Source: Thermodesulfovibrio sp. (GTDB lineage Bacteria > Nitrospirota > Thermodesulfovibrionia > Thermodesulfovibrionales > Thermodesulfovibrionaceae). Taken from it: a stretch of 19,604 nucleotides of DNA. The notes under the pieces are model-generated. The model saw nothing but the letters and a program-made list of their open reading frames with translations. It was not told the DNA's origin and did no database searches. Position 1 is the first letter of the stretch, and every line of letters starts with the position of its first letter. Below, in pieces: positions 14,697 through 19,604 of this stretch. The stretch is taken from assembly GCA_026415595.1 (NCBI GenBank), contig JAOAGU010000014.1, forward strand, positions 1 through 19,604. The letters are read 5' to 3'. Position numbers and translations under genes: made by a program.

Positions 14697-17335
14697 TAAT
14701 TTTTCCCACAGCATTTTTTGTATTTTCTACCACTTCCACATGGGCAAGGATCATTTCTTCCAATTTTATGTGGTTTTTTAACAGGCTCCGTAGGTGAATC
14801 CCCATCACTTCTACTTATTTGTTGTCTGCGTGCTACTTTGACCTCACTTTCTTCTCTCACCTGAATTTTAAATAGCCTTGTTAAAATTTCCGATACTATA
14901 TTTCTTGACATATCTTCAAAAAGTTCAAAGGCTTCTTTTTTATACTCTACAAGAGGATCTTTCTGGGCATAACCTCTCAAGCCAATTCCTTCTTTTATAT
15001 GGTCTATTCCTAAAAGATGGTCCTTCCATTTTGTGTCTATTACATGTAGAAAGACCATCTTTTCTATATCTCTCATTAAATTTGTACCTACTTTTTGCTC
15101 TTTAATTTCGTAGGCTTCTCTAAGCTTTTCAAGCAAATAAATCTTTATCTCATCCTTTGATTGACCGTTTAAGTTAACTTCTATATCAAATCTTACACTA
15201 ATTTGTTCTTTTAGCTTTTCAATTCCTTCCTCTTCCTGAGAGGTATAAAAATCAACCATTTCATCAATTTCTATACCAAGAAGTTCAAAAACTTTGTCTT
15301 TCAAAGATTCACTTTCAAGAACCTCTTTTCTAAAAGAATAAATCTCCCTTCTCTGACTGTTCATTACATCATCATATTTAAGTAAATGCTTTCTTATATC
15401 AAAATTGTGAGCCTCTACTCTTTTCTGAGCATTTTCTATGGCTTTTGACACCATTTTGTTTTCAATAGGTGTGTCTTCATCAATCTTTAGAAAATGCATC
15501 AGACTCTGAAGCCTTTCTCCACCAAAGATACGAAGCAGTTCATCTTCAAGGGAAAGATAAAATCTTGATGAACCTGGGTCTCCCTGTCTTCCTGCCCTAC
15601 CCCTTAGCTGATTGTCAATTCTACGGGATTCATGTCTTTCTGTTCCAATAATATGCAATCCTCCAAGAGATACAACCTTTTCATGTTCCTGTTTACAAAC
15701 TTCCTTAGCCTTCTCCAATGTCCTTTCATATTCTTCTTCAGTGTATTCCTTACCAGCAAGCATTTCTCTTGCGAGAAATTCAGGATTACCTCCAAGAAGT
15801 ATGTCTGTTCCTCTTCCAGCCATATTTGTAGCAATTGTTACTGCACCGATTCTGCCAGCCTGAGCTACAATTTCAGCCTCTTTATCATGATATTTAGCAT
15901 TTAATACATTATGCGGTATTCCCTTTTTCTTGAGCATTTTACTTATAAGTTCTGACTTTTCTATTGATGTTGTACCTACAAGTACAGGTCTACCAGCTCT
16001 GTAGCATTCCTCTATTTCTCTTATCACAGCCTCATATTTTGCCTTTTCTGTCTTATATACTGCATCAGGATAATCCTCTCTAATCATTGGCTTGTGAGTG
16101 GGAATTACCACAACTTCCAGATTGTATATCTCTGCAAACTCTGAAGCCTCAGTGTCAGCAGTTCCTGTCATACCAGATAGTTTTTCATACATTCTAAAAT
16201 AGTTCTGGAAAGTAATAGTAGCAAGAGTCTGGTTTTCAGCCTCTATCTTTAAACCCTCCTTTGCTTCAACTGCCTGATGAAGCCCGTCAGACCATCTTCT
16301 TCCCGGCAAGAGCCTTCCGGTAAATTCATCAACTATAACAATTTTTCCATCTTTTACAACATAATCCACATCTTTTTTAAAGAAATAATGAGCCCTTATT
16401 GCCTGATTTATGTGATGAACAATCTGAATTTTTGAAGGATCATATAGATTATTCATCCCGAGAAGTCTTTCAGCCTTCTGAGAACCTTGCTCTGTAAGAA
16501 CAACACTTTTAAGTTTTTCATCCAGCTTAAAGTCCTCTTCTGGTTTGAGATATTTAACTATTCTATTTACTGCATAATAAATTTCTGTAGATTCCTCAGA
16601 TGGACCTGAGATTATTAGAGGTGTTCTTGCTTCATCAATAAGAATACTGTCAACCTCGTCAACAATGGCATAATTAAGTTCTCGCTGACATAATTCCTCA
16701 AGGCCGTATCGCATATTATCTCTCAGATAATCAAAACCAAACTCATTATTTGTGCCATAGGTTATATCTGCAAGATAGGCTTCCTTTTTGCTACATGGAC
16801 GAAGTCTGTCAAAACGTTTATCTGCAACCCTGTAATTTGGGTCATATAAAAATGAAGCATCATGTTGAATTACTCCAACACTAAGCCCGAGAAAGTGATA
16901 AATAGGTCCCATCCATTGAACATCCCTACGGGCAAGATAATCATTTACAGTCACTACATGAACACCCTTGCCTTCAAGGGCATTTAAATAAGCTGAAAGA
17001 GTAGCTACAAGGGTTTTCCCCTCACCTGTCTTCATTTCAGCTATTTTTCCTTCATGAAGCACTATTCCACCCACAAGTTGAACATCAAAATGCCTCATCC
17101 CAAGAGTTCTTTTTGCAACTTCCCTTACTACTGCAAAGGCTTCTTTTAAAAGGTCATCAACCTTTTCACCCTTGGCAAGTCTTTCTCTGAATTGTTCTGT
17201 TTTAGCCTTTAGTCTTTCATTTGAGAGTTGTGAAATTTCTGCCTCAATGGAATTAATTTCATCAACTATCTTGAAATATCTCTTAAGTTCTCTTTCATTT
17301 TTTGTGCCGAAAATTTTCTCAAGAATCTTGACCAT
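14693..17335 (-). CDS. secA: preprotein translocase ATPase SecA
   Basis: This 880-residue motor drives unfolded preproteins through the SecYEG channel using ATP. The first nucleotide-binding domain has EMKTGEGKT (Walker A, Lys107) and VDEVDSILIDEART (Walker B DEVD 226-229), with TYGTNNEFGFDYLRDNM. A roughly 17-residue insertion before KKEAYLADITYG (around 177-195, containing SFLYDPNY and RLRPCS) is of a kind I recall from deltaproteobacterial and Nitrospirota SecA. The preprotein cross-linking region, helicase-like second domain (ATNMAGRGTDILLGGNP, QLRGRAGRQGDPGSSRFYLSLED) and helical wing follow. The C-terminus is a complete zinc-binding SEC-C motif, CPCGSGRKYKKCC (Cys864, 866, 875, 876), used in SecB or ribosome contact. 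The ATG at 17333-17335 starts a standard KILEKIFGTKNERELKR N-terminus. It is divergent from the membrane methyltransferase-like gene. Confidence 0.98.
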   Translation of the reverse strand: MVKILEKIFGTKNERELKRYFKIVDEINSIEAEISQLSNERLKAKTEQFRERLAKGEKVDDLLKEAFAVVREVAKRTLGMRHFDVQLVGGIVLHEGKIAEMKTGEGKTLVATLSAYLNALEGKGVHVVTVNDYLARRDVQWMGPIYHFLGLSVGVIQHDASFLYDPNYRVADKRFDRLRPCSKKEAYLADITYGTNNEFGFDYLRDNMRYGLEELCQRELNYAIVDEVDSILIDEARTPLIISGPSEESTEIYYAVNRIVKYLKPEEDFKLDEKLKSVVLTEQGSQKAERLLGMNNLYDPSKIQIVHHINQAIRAHYFFKKDVDYVVKDGKIVIVDEFTGRLLPGRRWSDGLHQAVEAKEGLKIEAENQTLATITFQNYFRMYEKLSGMTGTADTEASEFAEIYNLEVVVIPTHKPMIREDYPDAVYKTEKAKYEAVIREIEECYRAGRPVLVGTTSIEKSELISKMLKKKGIPHNVLNAKYHDKEAEIVAQAGRIGAVTIATNMAGRGTDILLGGNPEFLAREMLAGKEYTEEEYERTLEKAKEVCKQEHEKVVSLGGLHIIGTERHESRRIDNQLRGRAGRQGDPGSSRFYLSLEDELLRIFGGERLQSLMHFLKIDEDTPIENKMVSKAIENAQKRVEAHNFDIRKHLLKYDDVMNSQRREIYSFRKEVLESESLKDKVFELLGIEIDEMVDFYTSQEEEGIEKLKEQISVRFDIEVNLNGQSKDEIKIYLLEKLREAYEIKEQKVGTNLMRDIEKMVFLHVIDTKWKDHLLGIDHIKEGIGLRGYAQKDPLVEYKKEAFELFEDMSRNIVSEILTRLFKIQVREESEVKVARRQQISRSDGDSPTEPVKKPHKIGRNDPCPCGSGRKYKKCCGKNY

Positions 17336-17345
17336 ATTTGTATGT

Positions 17346-17366
17346 TAAACCACCAAGTATGGTTTA
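17346..17366 (-). promoter_or_regulatory. inverted repeat in the secA leader
   Basis: Seven-base arms TAAACCA and TGGTTTA enclose a seven-base loop, ten bases upstream of the secA ATG. In the secA mRNA the only SD-like GGTGG would lie within this hairpin, so it could limit translation; alternatively it is a DNA operator. No SecM-like upstream gene is seen. Confidence 0.35.
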
Positions 17367-17402
17367 TTCAAGAAAAATAACTTTATCAAATTAACTTGAT
17401 AC

Positions 17403-17433
17403 TTTACAATATCTATAAATACTGTGATATCAT
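17403..17433 (+). promoter_or_regulatory. candidate promoter for the fused membrane/methyltransferase gene
   Basis: TTTACA at 17403-17408 is followed after 19 bases by TATCAT at 17428-17433; each matches five of six consensus bases, although the spacing is long. Transcription would begin near 17440, which favours the ATG at 17451 over the GTG at 17424 as the start of the gene. Confidence 0.35.
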
Positions 17434-17450
17434 ATTTAGAAAATAGAAAA

Positions 17451-18989
17451 ATGATAAATCTTATAAGTGCCTATATTATTACATTTATTGCAAGTTTTTG
17501 TACTCTTGTAATAGAGATTGTAGCAGGACGTATACTTGCACCTTTTGTAGGAGTATCACTTTATACATGGACATCTATTATTGGTGTAATCTTAGCTGGT
17601 ATAAGCATAGGAGCTTATCTTGGAGGTAAAGTAGCAGACAGATTTCCTTCTAAAAAGACTCTTGCACTGCTAATGGTTTTTTCAGGGCTGTCAGCTTTAA
17701 CAATTCCCCCTCTAACAAACCTTATTGCAGGATACTCCTTTGCAGTTCCTCTAATGTGGCGTATACTTATTGTAACCACAATAATATTTTTCATACCCAG
17801 TTGTCTTCTTGGTATGATTTCTCCTGTTGTAGTGAAACTTGCACTTCAAGGATTAGAGAAGGCTGGAGGAATTGTAGGGAAGATATATGCCTTCTCAACC
17901 TTAGGTGCAATTATAGGAACATTCATGGCAGGATTTTTTCTGATCTCTTTCATGGGAACAAGAAATATTATCTTGCTTATGGGAGTGATTTTAATACTCT
18001 CAGGACTACTTATTAATCCCGTATTTAAAACTAAAAAAGCTACTGCGGGATTCTTATTGCTTATTTTTGTTCCATTAATTGGCATATATGATAGAGCATT
18101 TAAACCAATTGTTAAGGAAGATAACTACTATTACAAAGAGAGTAATTACTATACAATAAAATTATATACAACCCTAAGCTCTGATAAAAAAACTGAATTG
18201 GATGCCTTAGTTCTTGACAATCTTATACAATCTTATGTAAGTCTTGATAATCCATTATACCTTGAATATGAATATTTAAGAGTCTATGCAGATATTTTGA
18301 AATGGCGATTTGACAAAAACAACACTTTTAAAACTCTCTCAATTGGAGGGGGTGGCTACACTTTTCCCAGATATATGGAAGTCTATTATCCCAACGCTGA
18401 GATAGATGTTGTTGAGATAGACCCTGAGGTAACACAGGTAGCTTATGAATATCTTGGGCTTTCACCAAATACAAGAATTAAATCATACAACACAGATGGT
18501 CGATGGTATGTAATGAACTGTAAAGAAAAGTATGATGTAATATTCATTGATGCTTTTAATGACCTTTCAGTTCCCTATCACCTAACAACTAAGGAATTTG
18601 CAAAAGAGCTTAAAAACATAATGAAACCCACCGGTATTCTTCTTACAAATATAGTTGATAATTTTCAAAAGGGAGCATTTCTTCCTTCTTATGTAAAAAC
18701 TTTACGAGAGGTCTTTGGAGACAAAGTGTTTCTATTATCCATATCTCCAAATTTTGAAAAAATTGGTATAAGCACATTCATAGTTGTTGCTGGAAATATT
18801 GAAATAGAAAACTTAAAAAGTTTCATAGAAAAAAATAAAGATATTACATCTTCAATTATACCTGAGAATTTATTCAATGAATTCATAAATAAAAAATACG
18901 TTGTTGTTCTAACGGATGATTATGCACCAGTTGACAATCTAATTGCTCCTGTATTTGAAGAAAGGTTTGATTACAAAGGAATTCGCTAA
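17451..18989 (+). CDS. membrane protein fused to a spermidine synthase-like methyltransferase domain
   Basis: From the ATG at 17451 the protein has 512 residues (a GTG at 17424 would add nine). The N-terminal half (about 1-220) has some seven hydrophobic helices, opening with SAYIITFIASFCTLVIEIVAGRILAPFVG, a signature of the MFS/spermidine synthase fusion family. The C-terminal half is a cytoplasmic Rossmann domain like SpeE: LSIGGGGYTFPRY (297-306 region) for the SAM-type ligand, DVVEIDPEV for the ribose-binding acid, YDVIFIDAF, and the closing LTDDYAPVDNL. The GGGDG motif of true spermidine synthases reads GGGGY, so putrescine aminopropylation is unlikely; such orphan fusions have unknown substrates. 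It is divergent from secA across about 115 bases and may be cotranscribed with the partial gene 40 bases downstream. Confidence 0.85.
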   Translation: MINLISAYIITFIASFCTLVIEIVAGRILAPFVGVSLYTWTSIIGVILAGISIGAYLGGKVADRFPSKKTLALLMVFSGLSALTIPPLTNLIAGYSFAVPLMWRILIVTTIIFFIPSCLLGMISPVVVKLALQGLEKAGGIVGKIYAFSTLGAIIGTFMAGFFLISFMGTRNIILLMGVILILSGLLINPVFKTKKATAGFLLLIFVPLIGIYDRAFKPIVKEDNYYYKESNYYTIKLYTTLSSDKKTELDALVLDNLIQSYVSLDNPLYLEYEYLRVYADILKWRFDKNNTFKTLSIGGGGYTFPRYMEVYYPNAEIDVVEIDPEVTQVAYEYLGLSPNTRIKSYNTDGRWYVMNCKEKYDVIFIDAFNDLSVPYHLTTKEFAKELKNIMKPTGILLTNIVDNFQKGAFLPSYVKTLREVFGDKVFLLSISPNFEKIGISTFIVVAGNIEIENLKSFIEKNKDITSSIIPENLFNEFINKKYVVVLTDDYAPVDNLIAPVFEERFDYKGIR

Positions 18990-19029
18990 TAAAATTGCCT
19001 TTCTTTGAGTGATTTGATATTATAAAATT

Positions 19030-19604
19030 GTGATAAATTCTGAATTTATTGAAACTGTAAGTTATAATTGTGATGTATCTGATGCCAAGTATTGGGGATA
19101 TTTTTCAATATGCACACTTCTATTAAGGCTTAGAGAGCTTTTCAAAGTTGGGAAAAATCTGGAGCCTTGGGACAGAATAGATAACGAAGAGATAATTCCA
19201 TGGATTGATAAAAAAGAAAAAACATGGAAAGAACTTGAAGAAGCTAATTTAATGCCTATCCAATTAAACGGAAAATCTTTTTCGCCTTTTAATACTGATG
19301 AAATAAATACTATTATTGTCAATGACGGCTTTGTATATGGAGCAGGATATGCTTTATTTATGAAACCAAGTTTTTTTGTAGGGAAAATAAAAAATTATGA
19401 AAAAATAGATGGATACGATGTTTATTTCATTGAAAAGGAATTTGTAAGAGATCTTTTTTCCTCTCCTGGTATGAGCATAGGAAAGACTGTATTTATAAGG
19501 ATAACAGATATTAAGTTTAGACTATGGGAGTATTTACAAAGCTGGCTTGATAAAAAAGGGGAGATTTATGAATTTCTCATTTCGCGATTTAAACATCCCT
19601 CAAC
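19030..19604 (+). CDS. uncharacterised protein, cut by the right edge
   Basis: An open frame runs from a GTG at 19030 to the window end, giving 191 residues without a stop. An in-frame stop at 19015-19017 and the lack of any in-frame ATG before about 19252 make the GTG the most likely start, although it has no clear Shine-Dalgarno. The N-terminus (NCDVSDAKYWGYFSICTLLLRLRELF, here split: VSDAKYWGYFSIC then LLLRLRELF) and LEPWDRID, PWIDKKEKTW and YGAGYALFMKPSFF look like conserved blocks. From memory it resembles a family annotated as Sfum_1244, but I cannot confirm this. There is no signal peptide or catalytic motif I recognise. The function is unknown; the coding call is strong because the frame is long and has bacterial-protein composition. 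Confidence 0.75.
   Translation, partial: MINSEFIETVSYNCDVSDAKYWGYFSICTLLLRLRELFKVGKNLEPWDRIDNEEIIPWIDKKEKTWKELEEANLMPIQLNGKSFSPFNTDEINTIIVNDGFVYGAGYALFMKPSFFVGKIKNYEKIDGYDVYFIEKEFVRDLFSSPGMSIGKTVFIRITDIKFRLWEYLQSWLDKKGEIYEFLISRFKHPS

Noticed and set aside
15604..15904. Several overlapping open frames inside secA on both strands.
   Set aside because: They are out of frame with a full-length SecA and have no family features or ribosome binding sites.
17424..17450. GTG at 17424 as the start of the membrane/methyltransferase gene.
   Set aside because: No ribosome binding site, and the better promoter candidate would begin transcription after it; the family's usual N-terminus fits the ATG at 17451. 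It remains an alternative.
19062..19322. Minus-strand open frame near the right edge.
   Set aside because: It lies antisense to the longer plus-strand frame from 19030 and lacks recognisable features.

Overview
The window is AT-rich bacterial chromosomal DNA with dense, mostly intact housekeeping genes. I see no rRNA, tRNA, CRISPR array, insertion sequence or phage gene. The FeS-type PurF, a SecA with a deltaproteobacteria/Nitrospirota-style insertion, the very AT-rich coding and the mix of families suggest a thermophilic or anaerobic member of Nitrospirota such as Thermodesulfovibrio. That placement is an inference from general resemblance, not proven.

Layout. (1) Bases 1-2128, minus strand: purF followed by an M29-like aminopeptidase (overlapping by 4 bases, ATGA) that runs off the left edge. 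(2) A short divergent promoter region (2129-2209). (3) Bases 2210-7556, plus strand: a 1365-residue protein with a PPDK-type ATP-grasp domain and phosphohistidine swivel domain but no PEP/pyruvate TIM barrel, behind a roughly 865-residue N-terminal region I do not recognise. It is followed 22 bases later by a divergent glyceraldehyde-3-phosphate dehydrogenase homologue with a very strong ribosome binding site. (4) Bases 7604-13018, plus strand: a tight run of TPR protein, membrane-anchored DUF3108 protein, a shortened UvrA, an RluD-type pseudouridine synthase and a YkgJ-type cysteine-cluster protein. Most junctions touch or overlap. (5) A convergent diguanylate cyclase on the minus strand (13105-13941). 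(6) A cupin gene (plus) whose end overlaps the end of secA (minus) by 4 bases. (7) Divergent from secA, a membrane protein with a spermidine-synthase-like methyltransferase domain, then the start of a gene cut by the right edge.

The two most notable items are the PPDK-like phosphotransferase, which has a kinase/histidine core but no known acceptor domain and is paired with a divergent GAPDH, and the 835-residue UvrA that appears to lack the insertion domain entirely while keeping its ATPase, UvrB-binding and zinc-finger parts. No convincing rho-independent terminator was seen. Several genes lack a Shine-Dalgarno sequence, and two have a TATAAT box so close to the ATG that leaderless or near-leaderless transcripts are likely.
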